From Dentipellis sp. KUC8613 (taxonomy: Eukaryota > Basidiomycota > Agaricomycetes > Russulales > Hericiaceae), in the NCBI GenBank assembly GCA_002286715.1, contig NSJX01000009.1, positions 621,966 to 685,965 on the forward strand: a stretch of 64,000 nt of DNA. The letters run 5' to 3'. Both the position numbers and the translations under genes were made by a program. The notes beneath the pieces are model-generated. The model worked only from the letters and a program-made list of their open reading frames with translations, was not told where the DNA came from and did not search any database. Below are positions 1 through 11,321 of the stretch, piece after piece. How positions within the stretch are numbered: position 1 is the stretch's first letter; each line of letters opens with the position of its first letter.

Positions 1-955
1 CTGTGTCGTCAGTGGTACCTTCCGTCAATAAAGGCCGTGGACGCAAGTTAACATGGATTGCCATGAGAGATATTTCAACACTCATACCTGCTCGGTGGGA
101 GACCGCCGTCTTCTTTCCTCGATGAAGAAGAGGGGCCAGCTTTCCTCTGGTGACCCCGTAGTTGAACGTCCAAGGACCAACTAGGAATCTTTCACAGCGT
201 CTACAATCTTTGAGAGGAATCATGCTCAGTGTTACTTCGGGCTCACCAGGGCAATGCTATGTCCTCAGTTTGAGGTCATTTCGCGGCGAAACTGCAGCTC
301 GAAGTATGATAACGGTTCGTTGAAGGGTTCGCACTTGCATATTATAGGGAGGTAAACTACTGTAATCGTGGGAAATATTTCTCGGGGGCTTCGTCTTGAT
401 TCTCACCATGCTCTCAAGACGACCATATTCCTGCCCTCTGCCACGAAGACAAGACGGTTTCCTAGGACATCATCGTCTGTTTTGACGTGCATTCGAATTT
501 AGGTAAGTCTTATAGGTCTCGAATTACTCCCTACACAGACTTTCCACTAAGTGACTTCCACACAAATATGTGCAGTATTCCCGTCCTTGCCATGAATGGT
601 CAACGATATAGCGTCTCGTGGATACGTCGAATACATCACAGGATCTAGTAGCGCAACAAGTCGTCCGCAATCCTTCTGACTTCATCTCAGCATGATACGC
701 GCTCATTTGACAATTCCACATGACGCTACCCGGAAATGTCCTGTCCTGATACGATGATTCACCGTGTCCCACGAGCTGCATAGTGCATGTCTCTTCCCCA
801 TGTGCTGCTTCTGATGAAAGTTGAGGATACTTGGCTTCCTGTTTGTGCTTTCGGATCTGTAGGGAACCTGCTGTGCAAGCTTCTATGTGAGATCCTAATA
901 CCCTTCTCGGTCCCGTGTCAACGCCCTCTGCCCCTATCAAGATGGTTATAAGCAC
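1..955 (-). CDS. possible partial gene of unknown function at left edge
   Basis: I do not recognise this. Two open stretches on the minus strand look protein-like. One runs 955 to 524, is about 143 codons and is Cys-rich, with motifs such as MWNCQMSAYH and TTCCATRSCDVF. The other runs about 256 to 88, sits between an acceptor-like CATAG and a donor-like GTATGAG, and includes LKDCRRCERFLVGPWTFNYG. How they join is not resolved, and any continuation lies left of the window. There is no recognised domain. It could equally be a decayed gene. Confidence 0.28.
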
Positions 956-1115
956 TCGTATGGTACTCTGCTTTCACGAACGTGATCCTTATCAAGGACT
1001 TCAAGGACTGCCTCACTGGTAGAAGCGCGCTACCGTGACCTGAGGTTCTGCTTCTACAACCGTGACGAACGTCAACGCGAGCTGCATTCCCTGCTAGCAA
1101 GCTCACCGCCTCAAC

Positions 1116-2511
1116 ATGTCGCAATACGCCCACCTGTCGGAAGTCGACCCGGAGATCCAGCCCCTCCTGGCGGCTTTCCCGCCGACCCCAGACTGGGGCA
1201 CGATGGAGGCCACGGTCATTCAGAACTTCTTCGTCTCGCAGTTCTTGCCGACGATCATGGAAAATCGCAGACCTCTGCTTCCGCCTGGTACGTTCTTATC
1301 GATCTGCAGCGCCGCAGTCTGGATCGCGCTGAGTTGGACCGCAGAGTCGGCCTACAAGGTAGAGGACCTGAAAATCCCTGTCGATGGCGCGGAAATGGCT
1401 GTGCGCTTGCTCACGCCCACTCCGGAAGGGGCGCCTAAAGATAGCACGTACCCCTTGTTCTACTGGGTTCATGGAGGAGGTCCGTCTTCCCCAAGCTGTT
1501 CTGTAACTCTAAGACACTGAGTTGTTGTACTTGTGTCGTACAGGATGGATGTTCGGGAATCTGGACTCCGACGACTTCCTTCTTCGCAGGATTTGCGTTG
1601 AGCTGCAGATTTCCGTCGTGAATATTGAATATAGGTATGACTGTACCTCCAAATATTGTTTTGAGAGATGACAATATTCGGCTGACAATCTTCAGGCTTG
1701 CTCCGCAGCATCCGTTCCCTGTCGGCCTAAACGATAGTTACGAGGGCTTGAAATGGGTAAGCAATAACATCACTTTGGGATATTCGGCATGATCCTTAAC
1801 TCCTTGTTTCCCGTTACGCAGGCTGCCGCTCATCCTGAGGCCTTATCGGCCTCCCTGGAGAAAGGCTTCATTCTCGGCGGGCAGTCTTCTGGTGCCAACT
1901 ACGCCGCTGCCATAGCACTGCGCGCCAGGGACGATCCATTCTTCGAAGGAAGGCGTCTGACAGGGCAGGTCCTCCAGATCCCTCATGTCATCCACGCAGA
2001 GGCCTACCCCGAAAAGTACAAGGACGAACTGTTATCTGTGGAACAGAACAAGGCGGCACCAATCCTTGATCGCCCAACTCTTGATGACTACTACCGTGAG
2101 CACGTTCATTGCGATGACGGCGCGCTTCTGAGCTGAGATGGGCATCTGCTTCGGCATGCTAGGCCGTCTTGCGGTCAAGCCGACGGACCTGGAGTTCTCG
2201 CCCCTGCTGGCGGCGTCTCATGCGGGGTTGCCGCCCACGGCCTTCCAGCTTTGTGGCATGGATCCGTTCCGCGACGAAGGCTTCCTGTACGCGAAGATTT
2301 TGGGAGAGAACGGCGTGCCTACGAAAGTTGACGTGTGAGTGTATATTTCTGGCTACCACAGCTGGTTCTTAGACTGAAGGCATTGGGCAGTTACCCTGGG
2401 GTGCCGCACGGTTTCCATCTCGTGTTCGCAAAATCCGCTGCCGCCATCAAATACGACAAGGAGTTAAACGATGGCATCCAGTGGCTCCTTGATGGAGCGA
2501 AGACGAAGTAA
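1116..2511 (+). CDS. alpha/beta hydrolase (hydrolase fold-3, HSL-like), copy 1
   Basis: Predicted esterase or lipase-type hydrolase of the HSL-like alpha/beta hydrolase fold-3 family; the substrate is unknown. The ATG at 1116 opens with MSQYAHLSEVDPE, which is also the start of the next gene. The oxyanion motif HGGGWMFG is split by an intron in the third Gly codon. The nucleophile elbow is GGQSSG, the acid is probably Asp in CGMDPFRDEG, and the His is in YPGVPHGFH. Short introns give clean phase joins, for example VNIEYR to LAPQHPFP and DDYYR to RLAVKP. The stop is TAA at 2509-2511. There is no signal peptide, so it is likely cytosolic. It lies 1.2 kb upstream of a close tandem paralogue. Confidence 0.88.
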
Positions 2512-3680
2512 AGGAGGAAATGAAACTACGAAGGTCTTGTGTGTTTAGAAATGCTTGTGTGAGTCTATTGCCGGCATGAATGGACCATAGTGTTTGACCA
2601 GCGCTATCTAGTGCGATGCATAGGCATGAATAGTAATGTGTAGATAGATATCCTGACCTATTCGTTTGAAGTAACCCTCGTCGGCCTCGATCGCCTGCAA
2701 TCAGCCTTCAAAGTGTTTTCAACCAGACCTTCAGTCCTAGTACTAGAACGTCCCAGTTGCCGTCGCAGACCACCTAATCGAGCTCACCGTTAACTTGCAA
2801 TATAGCATCCGCGAAATGTAGCTCCAAGGATGAATCCTCTCATGATCGCGGTACACTCGCATTCCGCGGATATCCACGACACTCTGCCCGGGTTGCCCGA
2901 TGGGCATAAGCGTTCAACCCCAGATCCCGCCGTCGGGCGAACGGATCTAAGCGCGCGGTCTCCGCCGCGTCGGTCCCTTTCGATGTTGCATTGTTGCCGA
3001 ATCTTATTTGCCGAAGCCCTTTGCCTTCCTTGTCCAACTTCGCGTTGCCAGGTCCAGCGTTGCCCGGGGGACGAATAACGGTGGATCACAAACCTCTAGA
3101 CGACGCGGGCGCGATTGGTCGGTCGGTCGATTCCTCCTGTGTCTCCTCTTGGTTTAGACTTGTGGCTGCGACTAACGCTTCCAATCAGTTTGCTGACAGG
3201 TAACGTTCTCTGCAAAGCCTCAGCCGAGTCATGCGAATCGGACATCTGCGTCCGTAGGAGCTGTTACGTCGACTGCTGGAGACGGCCGCCGGCACATGGA
3301 TTTCGCATTGGCAAGGCAATGCTCTTCACTTGCTGCCGGGCCCGGGGCTTGCAGGGCTGAAGAATCCACAGGCCGTACGGGAGCTTTGTACGAGAACGTC
3401 GCACCGTCTGTAACGTCACTCCATTATCCGACGATGAAAAAAAGATCGGCAAGCGTTTTCCCCATGAAGTGTGGCCATTTGGCTTCGATGCGCCGTACGT
3501 ACCTATTATACATTTGCCCCTGAAACGACCGCCGTCTGAACTGCAGGAGCGCAACGTGCGCCGAGGTGCCGTGCAGCGGCCATATATAAGGACCGCGTAG
3601 GGTATCCCTGTCGCCTCTCTTAGCACGTCTTTCACCCTGTAGAATATTCCTTCGATCCGTATAATCATCAAGACCCCCTC
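2512..3680 (+). other. intergenic region between the two hydrolases
   Basis: This spacer separates the tandem hydrolases. It holds several short open frames on both strands but none with family-like sequence or a convincing splice pattern. Its 3' end carries the promoter of hydrolase copy 2. Confidence 0.5.
3583..3590 (+). promoter_or_regulatory. TATA box of hydrolase copy 2
   Basis: TATATAAG lies 91 bp upstream of the ATG at 3681, a plausible distance for a fungal core promoter with a short 5' UTR. No equally strong TATA is evident at the same distance in front of copy 1. Confidence 0.5.
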
Positions 3681-5190
3681 ATGTCCCAATACGCCCACCT
3701 GTCCGAGGTCGACCCAGAGTTCGCTCCTTTTATCGCTATGCTTCGGTCCCAGCGCGACTGGTCCGAGGAGGACATCTCCGTCCAGCAGGAGAGATTCAAC
3801 TCGGTGTTTCTTCCTATGCTTATGGGCTACCGCAGGCCCCGTCTTCCAGCAGGTAGGTCTTCCAGCGAGACTCGCATACCGATGAGGGCGCCGCTGACAT
3901 TCGGGTCGCAGCCTCGACGTATCGCGTCAATGACTATTCCGTTCCAGTCGAGGATGGCGAAATCACCGTGCGGTGTCTGACACCTACGCCGTGCGGATCG
4001 ACTGGGAGGAAAACGTTCCCTTTGCTTGTCTGGATCCACGGAGGAGGTGCGTGCAATTAACCGATCCAGCTCTGGATTCATTCGCTAATTAGTCTCGTTA
4101 TGATCGCGCGTAGCGTGGATGTTTGGGGGTCTTGACTCTGACGACTATCTCCTTCGTATGATATGTGTAGAATGCCAAATTTCCATAGTTAATGTAGATT
4201 TCAGGTGCGTCCCCCATGGGGTTCAAACTCGCTCCCTTCTGACCATATTATGCAGACTCTGTCCACAGCAACCCTTCCCGGTCGGCTTGAATGACTGCTA
4301 CACCGCGCTCAAATGGGTACGTCGCCCCTCCCAAGCGTCTCATTATGGTGACTAGTGTGCTCACTGCGCTCCAGGCTGCGGCACATACCCGCCTCTACCA
4401 AGCAAACCTCGACAAAGGCTTCATCATCGCGGGGCAGTCCTCGGGCGCGCACTACGCCGCCATCATCGCGCTCCGCGCGCGCGAGGACCCCTTCTTCCGC
4501 GGGCGCGCCATCTCCGGCCAGCTCCTTCAGATCCCTCACGTCATTCACGCCCACGCATATCCGCAAAGGTGAGCCCGCGCGCTCCGTGTGATGCTGTTTG
4601 TCTGATACTCACCCGAGACAAGCATTGCAGATACAAGCATGAGCTCCTCTCGATGGAGCAGAACAAGGACGCGCCGCTCTTCGACCGCGGCCGGCTAGAA
4701 GTGTGTTATGGTGCGTCTGCGAAGCGCTGCGTCTTCAGTGGTTCGATGGCAAACTAAGCTGGCTTGCGGGAGCAGATCGGCTTCAGGTGAAGAAGACGGA
4801 CCGCGAATTCTCGCCCCTCCTGGCGAACTCGCATCAGGGTCTTCCGCCTACCTATATCCAGATATGCGGACTCGACCCCCTGCGCGACGAAGGCCTCCTC
4901 TACGAGCGCATACTCCGCCAGTCCGGCGTCGCGACGAAGCTGGACATGTGAGCCGCGTCCCACCTGCAACCCTTCTTTGCAAGACTGACCGATTCATTTC
5001 TTCTAGATACCCCGGGGTCGCGCACGGCTTTCAGACTGTGTTCCCGCACATCAAGGCCGCGGTCAAGTACGACGAGGACTTCAGCAACGGCATCAAGTGG
5101 CTCCTGTCCAAAGTCGACAAGCCCACCTCCCGGCCGTCGTCGAGGCGGTCGAACAGAAGCTCCAAGGCCCACCGCCGCCGGCGATCGTGA
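3681..5190 (+). CDS. alpha/beta hydrolase (hydrolase fold-3, HSL-like), copy 2
   Basis: Tandem paralogue of the gene at 1116, with the same N-terminal MSQYAHLSEVDPE and the same intron layout. Catalytic features are HGGG followed across an intron by AWMFGG, the nucleophile elbow GQSSG, CGLDPLRDEG for the acid, and YPGVAHGFQ for the His. The segment after the oxyanion hole, usually RLAP-x-x-PFP, reads RLCPQQPFP here, so this copy has diverged near the substrate pocket. The last exon runs past the core into a basic Ser/Arg-rich tail of about 20 residues ending HRRRRS, absent from copy 1. The tail is unlikely to be catalytic. Confidence 0.87.
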
Positions 5191-5486
5191 AGCATCCAGC
5201 GTAAATCGTAAACCACTGACCAGATAGCACTCGTTGCATATGAATACCTTACATATCCACCATACACCCCGTAATATACGGTATACCCTCCCGTTGTAAA
5301 CGGTAACGTTGCTTACTGTTGATATGCGCATTGACATACGAATGCAAGGATACCTGATTCGTTGACACGGTATATTTGAATCGTGTGCGCCGATTTCTGG
5401 GACCGGTGATTGAACGGCACGACTAGAAGTACCTGCGAATGAGCCTGGACCATTGGCGGAAGTCATGTCGATTAAAGGATGCGCAT

Positions 5487-7206
5487 CTACAACACCTTCC
5501 ACCAATCTTTCTCCGTGCCTCCCCCACCACTGCCGCCCTTCCGCTTCGCACCGCCCCCCGCCGTGGCCCCTCTCCCATGCACTTGGGTATCCTGCGCGCC
5601 CCCCTTCGACCGCCGCGTGACGACCGTCGACAGGCCGGACGATATACCACGGCGGCCGTCCGCCGCCGCAGACCCTGTCTTTGCCTTCTTCTTTCTCGGC
5701 GCAGATATCGACGCAGCGGCCGGCGCCGGCTTCGACGCTGCAGAGGTCTTCGCCGACGCCAGGTGCAGCTGCAGACCCGGCTCTTCGGCCACCACAGTCT
5801 CGCGTTTTCGCGCGCCGCCGCCTGCATCCGCGTGCCCCTCGTCGTCGTCGTCGTTGTCTTCTTCTTCGGCGTCCACTGACGGCTCGGAAATGGGCACGCG
5901 GACGCCCTTGACTGCGAACGGGCGTTCCCATTCTTTGCGGTGCAGGCGGAAGACGGCCATCGTTGCGCGGGCGTCGATGACCTAGATCGGATAGCGTACG
6001 ATGCATGCGACGTGGAAGCAATTAGCACGTTGAATTTGATTTGGGGTCGGAGAAATGCAGGCGTACACTGCTGTGCTCCCCCTCTTGGATGGCGACGCCC
6101 AGCATGTCGCGGACAAGGTTCTTGAGCGATGGATGCTTCACGCGCGACTGGCCGTGCTTGCGTGCGAGAACTTGGGTATCGCGGAGCTGGGCGCGGGGGT
6201 GTGAGAGGAGGAGGGCCTGTCGCATGTCAATGAATTCGGATGTTCTAACAGAGACCCTCGACTGAGCAGGGAAGGGAAGGGAACGGACCTGGAGATCGTT
6301 GTGCACGGCATGGCCGATCAGGATGCGGTCTTTCATGAGGCTGGAGACCGTCGTTTGCACTTCTTCGAACGGTTTCGCTGGACGGACAGCATTTCGGTCA
6401 GCAGCGCGAGTAAAAAGTTGGATCCACGCACCTCCAATCATGTCCGTCTCCCTGATCCCACTCCACCGCGTCCGCCAATCCGTCACCCGCTCCTTCTGCC
6501 GCACGAACAGGTCGCACAGGACGGCGCCGTGGTAGTTCACGATCGACACCCGCGCGAGGCTCGACTCGCTGCCGAGCGGGCCGACGCCTACCATCTCGCA
6601 ATCCACCGCTGCAGTCCAGGTACACTCATTCGATAAACAAACTCAACAAAACCGGACGGGAAATGGACATACCGATATATTGCCCTGGCAGCCTGTGTTT
6701 TTCGGGTAACGTAGGGTGATGCGGCGTCGGGGCGCTGATCAGCGCCCTCATGTCCAGCACTTCGCGCGATGGAGGCTCGGAGTCGGTCGTTAGGAGAACC
6801 GAAGAGGTCGATGCGATGGGCAGGATGCTTGCGGGGGCGGGCGAGCGTGTGGTCGTCTCCGAGGCGGGTGTGCTCGCGGAATGGCTGAGTTTGCGCCGTT
6901 TGCGCGCGTGGTCGGATGAAGCATCGGGTTTGGACTTTCCTATGACCTGTGCGGGGCAGAGCGGGTGGGATGTCAGTAAAGTTGGCTGTGAAGTACGGTA
7001 TTTCGCCGTACGATATTGCTGAAAATGAAGATGCAGTGGTTCTGTAGAGACAGAGCGTATTCGGGCGAATGGTACACAATTCGCGATGCCCCGCTTCACC
7101 ATTGCCTTTCATCCAATCCATCCGCTCTCAATTCGCAGAAAAGAAAGCGCACCTTCTGCAGCCGCTGCCAATTGCCCGACGCGCGTCCCTCCCCCAGAGT
7201 GCCCAT
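5487..7206 (-). CDS. REX4: RNA exonuclease 4 homologue (REX4, DEDDh 3'-5' exonuclease)
   Basis: Predicted 3'-5' exonuclease of the REX4 family, which in yeast acts in pre-rRNA processing in the nucleus or nucleolus. The start ATG is at 7206. The 54-nt first exon encodes a Gly-Asn-Trp-Gln-x-Leu-Gln-Lys block, matching the SNWLxLQK element near the N terminus of the family. A Lys/Arg-rich basic linker follows. ExoI is VDCEMVGVG, completed across an intron after QYIA. ExoII is IGHAVHNDLQ. ExoIII is EHSSV joined by an intron to IDARATMAVFRLHRKEWE, giving the DEDDh His and Asp. The C terminus is an acidic stretch followed by a basic Gly-rich tail. About five introns. It converges on hydrolase copy 2, with about 300 bp between the stops. 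Confidence 0.9.
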
Positions 7207-8421
7207 GATGTCCGAATAGATGTGATTCCTGTTATTGTATACGACGCGAGAAGTGGCGCACCACTTGTGCAGAGCTTGGAGGAAGGGAAGACGAGCCAGA
7301 GCTGATGTCGAGAGTCTGCAGCCTCTGGTGAAAAGATCCAAGTGCACCGTGGGAAATTTGTTGAATACTATGCTCGCGAGCTGCCGACTTGGATCAAGTC
7401 TACAGTCCGACGAGGCGACATTACTTCAATTGTGCACTTTGCCTTGAGGCTCTAGACAGTACTTCTTCAAAGAATGCATAGAAACGGCCAACTTCACTAT
7501 TTACGTCGTGGAAAAATAAACCAGTGAATCCGGCCGTGCAGTTTAATTTCACCGTCACGCCTCGTGCAGGCCTTGCGGCCTCTGGCAGGCTGGTCAGACC
7601 AAAGCAAGCATCGACCCTGTACCCTCAGACTATGAGCCAAAGCTCGGTCCGAGGATTCCCCCGTTGCGATGCCTTCAAAAAATCTGGATGGATCACGAAC
7701 TCCGTTTCCGGACGGCCAACCCTGCATGCTTAAACGAGGCGTGTATCGTGACGTTGGCCTGTCAAATATGCATATTCGAAGAGCCCGCGGAGACGATGTA
7801 GCGGTGCAGGTATGTAGTCAATCGGTTGGTGCGAATGACCGGCGATGATGGTGCACTCGCTCTCGACGGAGCGGTGCTCGTGTTCGTGGTCCATTTATTG
7901 ACAGCATGAACTAAGGAGGCACATCTGGCGAGTAAAATGAAGCAGGGTGAGGGCATGGACACGCACCTGCATTCTACGTCACGCGTCTTCTGCGGTTTGA
8001 CGGCAAAGTATGGAACGGAGGAACCTATGTCCAAATTCTCAATGTCCCGCACGAGACGGCACCTGGCGGAAATCCCATAGTGTCGTCCACTGAGATCCCC
8101 ACCTACGCCTCCGCGGACGCATAGCATTGAAGCGCTAGCTGTGCTGCAGCTGCCCTTTTCCACGGCACGAAGAGAAGCAGCTTTGAGCGCCCTTACCACC
8201 AGTGAAGTGCTTCCGCTAGGACTGCGGAATGCTATGATCCTAGCAAAAGGATGGCACAAGTGCCTCATATGATCACCGTTCATAACTTCAGCAGATGCTA
8301 TTGAAAACGTGTTACAAACCTAGAACTAGCCGCTATAGATACATTCTGACAACTATCTAACCCCGCGCGGAAACGTTGGCGACCAACAGTCGAAACGGAA
8401 CTGTCAAGAAGAGGTCAGTTT

Positions 8422-8741
8422 CTACACGCAACGTTGGCAAGCAACAAAAGATATGAATGAAGTCTCAGGGGTGTCAAATTCTGGAGCCCGCCCCCGCCGA
8501 TATACGACGAGGTATACTCCCTGAAGAAATTCAATAAGAATTGAAGCATCATCGAAGGGTGATAGAAGGATGTACGAAAATAATAACTCGTCCAACGAAA
8601 ACTCACCTCCGTCAAGCGCCAGCGCAGCCCCAACCACCAAGAACGGCAACGCGAAGCTGCAAGAGCGCAAAAAATAGAACCGCTCCGTCCACCAAATGGA
8701 CGGGCGACAACGAAACAGCGCCGTGCGAGAGTGAGCCCCAT
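8422..8741 (-). CDS. candidate small two-exon gene, unknown function
   Basis: This is a tentative model. The ATG at 8741 starts a 45-codon exon ending at a donor GTGAGT (8606 downward). An 86-nt intron ends in TTTCTTCAG, and a 33-codon second exon runs to TAG at 8422. Both splice sites match consensus and the phase is preserved, giving about 77 residues with an Arg-rich N-terminal half starting MGLTLARRCFVVARPF. No domain is recognised and the composition is not clearly protein-like, so it may be chance or a non-coding transcript. Confidence 0.2.
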
Positions 8742-9131
8742 TGTGTTACCGCGCCGAACGGCACAGCAATCGCATAACTATGTCTATGAGCAACAGTGCC
8801 CGGAGTCCAGTCCGCTCGTATCTTCGCGTCGTACGACCGAGCTCCGGGCTGCAGACCCCCGTGCTGCCTGCATCCCCCAACGAAAGCAGGAGAAGCGAGA
8901 GCAGCCGAGGCCCGGCGCACGTCCCGCCCGATTAGAGGCGGCCGCTTTCCGCATCTGCGCCGGGCGTGCGTGAGCGCACAGTCTGCGCCTCCGGGGACTT
9001 TCCCCACAGCTGGAAGAGGGGGGCGCGCGGCCCCCTGTGTGTGTGCTGCGACGACGATTCTTTGCGCGGCGCTGTGTGGTGAAGAGAGACGCGACGCGAG
9101 AAAATTTGGCGGATTTATACGAGCGCTATGT

Positions 9132-9137
9132 CACGTG
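9132..9137. promoter_or_regulatory. CACGTG E-box upstream of the gene at 9356
   Basis: A palindromic CACGTG lies 219 bp upstream of the ATG at 9356. CACGTG is the binding core of fungal bHLH factors (Cbf1/Pho4 class). Similar boxes precede three other genes in the window. Confidence 0.35.
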
Positions 9138-9355
9138 CCATGGGCGCCTCGCCACTGCGGCAGAGGCCGGCGGCTGCGTGCCGGTGAGCGCCGTTGCGCG
9201 TCATTCTTGGTCTTGTCCTCCAGCCACTGCGTCCCCAACCTCTCATTCACCTCATAGCTTGAAGACTTTCAAGCTTTCACCATACAAGGGAAACACATAA
9301 ACGACCCTGTTGTACAAAATACCCCTCGAAGCCTAGCCTCTACCGGTATAGAACC

Positions 9356-10842
9356 ATGTCTACGAGTCCGCAGCCGTCGAAGGAAGAGCCTTCGTCCCCC
9401 ACACCATCAGGATCAGGCTCGTCGACACAACATCGAGTACAACCGAATAGTAAGTCGCCACAACTTCTCATGCTGGAAGTATCTCACTCGGCGTTTAGTG
9501 CAAGGAACTATTGTGTCTGTGCCTCCAGAAGGTATGTCCTTCTCGCCTCCGTCCGAGATCGGTTCCAGCCTGTCGATGAACGAATCTCCGGTGTCGTTGG
9601 CAGTGGTGTTCTCTTTTCGAGCTGCATCGGGATCCTGATCTCTCACGTCGCTCTCCGCGCTGATGCTGTAGGTGAGTGGCGATACTGAGATGCGTCGTGG
9701 TTGGGGCATGCAGAGCGCCTCATTGGGGTCTGCCGATTTACGGGGCGCACCCCTTGCCCGGATTCTCGAACCACACATCTTATCGACGACAGGCTGGAAA
9801 CCGTTCTTCCTCGAAACTTTTATTCCATGAACCACGGCTCACAAAGAATATCCCAAATCCGCAGGTGCACTCTCCCCGCGGACCTCCGAGCGCTGCTTCA
9901 CCTACTGCTCGCAGTCCGTCGCCGGGCGCACATCGCACCACAAGCCGTGGTGCTGCTCGCTCTGCATCCGGCGCGTCTTCCCGCACGAGGTCGAGCGGCG
10001 CGCGCGGGCGCCCAAGCCGCACCCGCACGACGAGCACAGCGCCAAGATCCCGCTGCCGCCCGACTCGCGCACCACGCTCGGCGCGTTCCTCACCAGCCCC
10101 AGCGCCGCCGCCGTCGCCGCCGCCGCCGCAGCGCAGGAGCCACCCACCCCCGCGCCCCCACATAACCACGCGCCGCCCGCGCACGCAGCCGCCCCCGCAG
10201 CGCCCGAGGACGACGACGACGCGCCGCAGTACTGGCAGCCGGGGACGTACATCTGGATCACGCGCTCCGCGCCGGAGACGGTGGACCACATCCAGCTGAT
10301 GCAGCTCTCGCTCGAGGAGCAGGAGAAGTACCAGGCGGAGATCGCGCGCCGCCGGCGCGACGCGAACGACAAGTGGCGCCAGGAGATGCGCAGGCGCGAG
10401 CAGATGGTCATGCTGTGGCCGCCGAAGCTCGCGACGATGGCCCCGGAGATGCCGTTCCCCGAGATGATGTGCGTCTTTCTCTCCCCCCCTCTGAAATCAA
10501 GGACAGTAGATGCTGATTGGTGTGGGTGTTTGAATCTTGTGTGTGCGTGTGTGCAGATCGCCCGCGTCGATCCTGCTCCCGCTCGCCCCGTGGACGTACG
10601 TCGACGCGATGTCGGCGCGCATCACGAAGTACCTGCAGCCGACGCACAAGCTCGTGCGCAGCCTGCAGCTCTCGTTCGAGCAGGGCCACCAGCAGGATCT
10701 CGCGAAGGAGCTCTGGAACCGCGGCCTCAGCAGCCCGTGGAACTTCGCCGTGCGCAGCGGCGGCGCGCTGGTCAAGCTCGTGCGCGGCGATGGTGGCGGG
10801 GGGAAGGATGGCAAGGACGGCAAGGACGGGAAGGGCGTTTGA
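9356..10842 (+). CDS. unknown protein with N-terminal Cys cluster
   Basis: I do not recognise the family. The model joins 9356-9449, 9499-9531, 9865-10468 and 10557-10842 with matching phases, giving about 338 residues. The third exon has no ATG near its start, so its true frame is easily missed. It reads TSERCFTYCSQ, then HKPWCCSLCIRRVFPHEVER, a Cys/His cluster that could bind metal. An Ala/Pro-rich low-complexity stretch follows. Next come QYWQPGTYIWITRS, a charged helical block (EEQEKYQAEIARRRRDANDK), an aromatic segment (LLPLAPWTYVDAMSARI) and a KDG repeat at the C terminus. Intron 2 is unusually long at 333 nt and may hide alternative exons. No signal peptide or membrane segment is seen. 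Confidence 0.62.
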
Positions 10843-10940
10843 GCTTGAGTGTTGACAGTGGTGGGTACGAGTGGTGGGGAAGGAGGAATGTGAGTCGTGC
10901 TTCTTGTATCGGATGTTTCTTGTAATTTTGCCTGGCTACC

Positions 10941-10970
10941 CTCGTGCTCGTGCTCGTGCTCGTGCCCGTG
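10941..10970 (+). repeat. CTCGTG hexanucleotide repeat
   Basis: Four tandem CTCGTG units are followed by one CCCGTG variant, about 100 bp downstream of the stop of the preceding gene. It is probably in the 3' UTR or just beyond. Confidence 0.7.
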
Positions 10971-11308
10971 CTCCCGCTCTCTTGGTGTTAATTATAGATC
11001 TCATACCATCGTTTAATTGCACAAGTCCCCCTCGTCTGCAATTTTACCCGTTGGCAAAATTTCGAGGCGCAGAGACCGATATCATGATCCACAGGACGAC
11101 TGGCAATCGGCCTGCTGTATGATATCTGAATCGAGCGGCCGCGACCTCGTAAGCGCGAGCTCGAGATGCATCGTGTCGCAGCAGTCGGATCCGCAATCGC
11201 GTGTACAGGCTCCATGGCATGCTCTGATCCTTTGTACCAGTCGAATTATCAAGTTGCCGTCTGCGCACACGGGACGACCATGAAACCCGCAACCGAACAT
11301 ATATATAC

Positions 11309-11321
11309 ACCGAGCCTCGGT
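11309..11321. repeat. palindrome ACCGAGCCTCGGT with TA-rich arms
   Basis: A 13-bp perfect inverted repeat about a central C is extended on both sides by TATATA tracts, offset by one base. It could extrude as a hairpin or bind a dimeric factor. It lies about 470 bp downstream of the previous gene. Confidence 0.5.

Larger units (their letters stand above)
7207..9355. other. 2.1-kb gene-poor intergenic region
   Basis: The region lies between the divergent REX4 gene and the gene at 9356. It contains a candidate two-exon small gene on the minus strand (8422-8741) and a longer minus-strand open frame at 7762-8283 without recognisable features. The 8850-9060 part is GC-rich and probably belongs to the promoter of the next gene. 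Confidence 0.4.

Noticed and set aside
4900..6021. 373-codon minus-strand open frame
   Set aside because: It overlaps the last exons of hydrolase copy 2 and the 3' part of REX4 in the wrong frame. Its Arg-rich sequence is a shadow of GC-rich codons.
7762..8283. 173-codon minus-strand open frame
   Set aside because: A 56-nt intron with good sites can be placed in it, but the result stops soon after and no part resembles a family. Kept only as part of the intergenic description.
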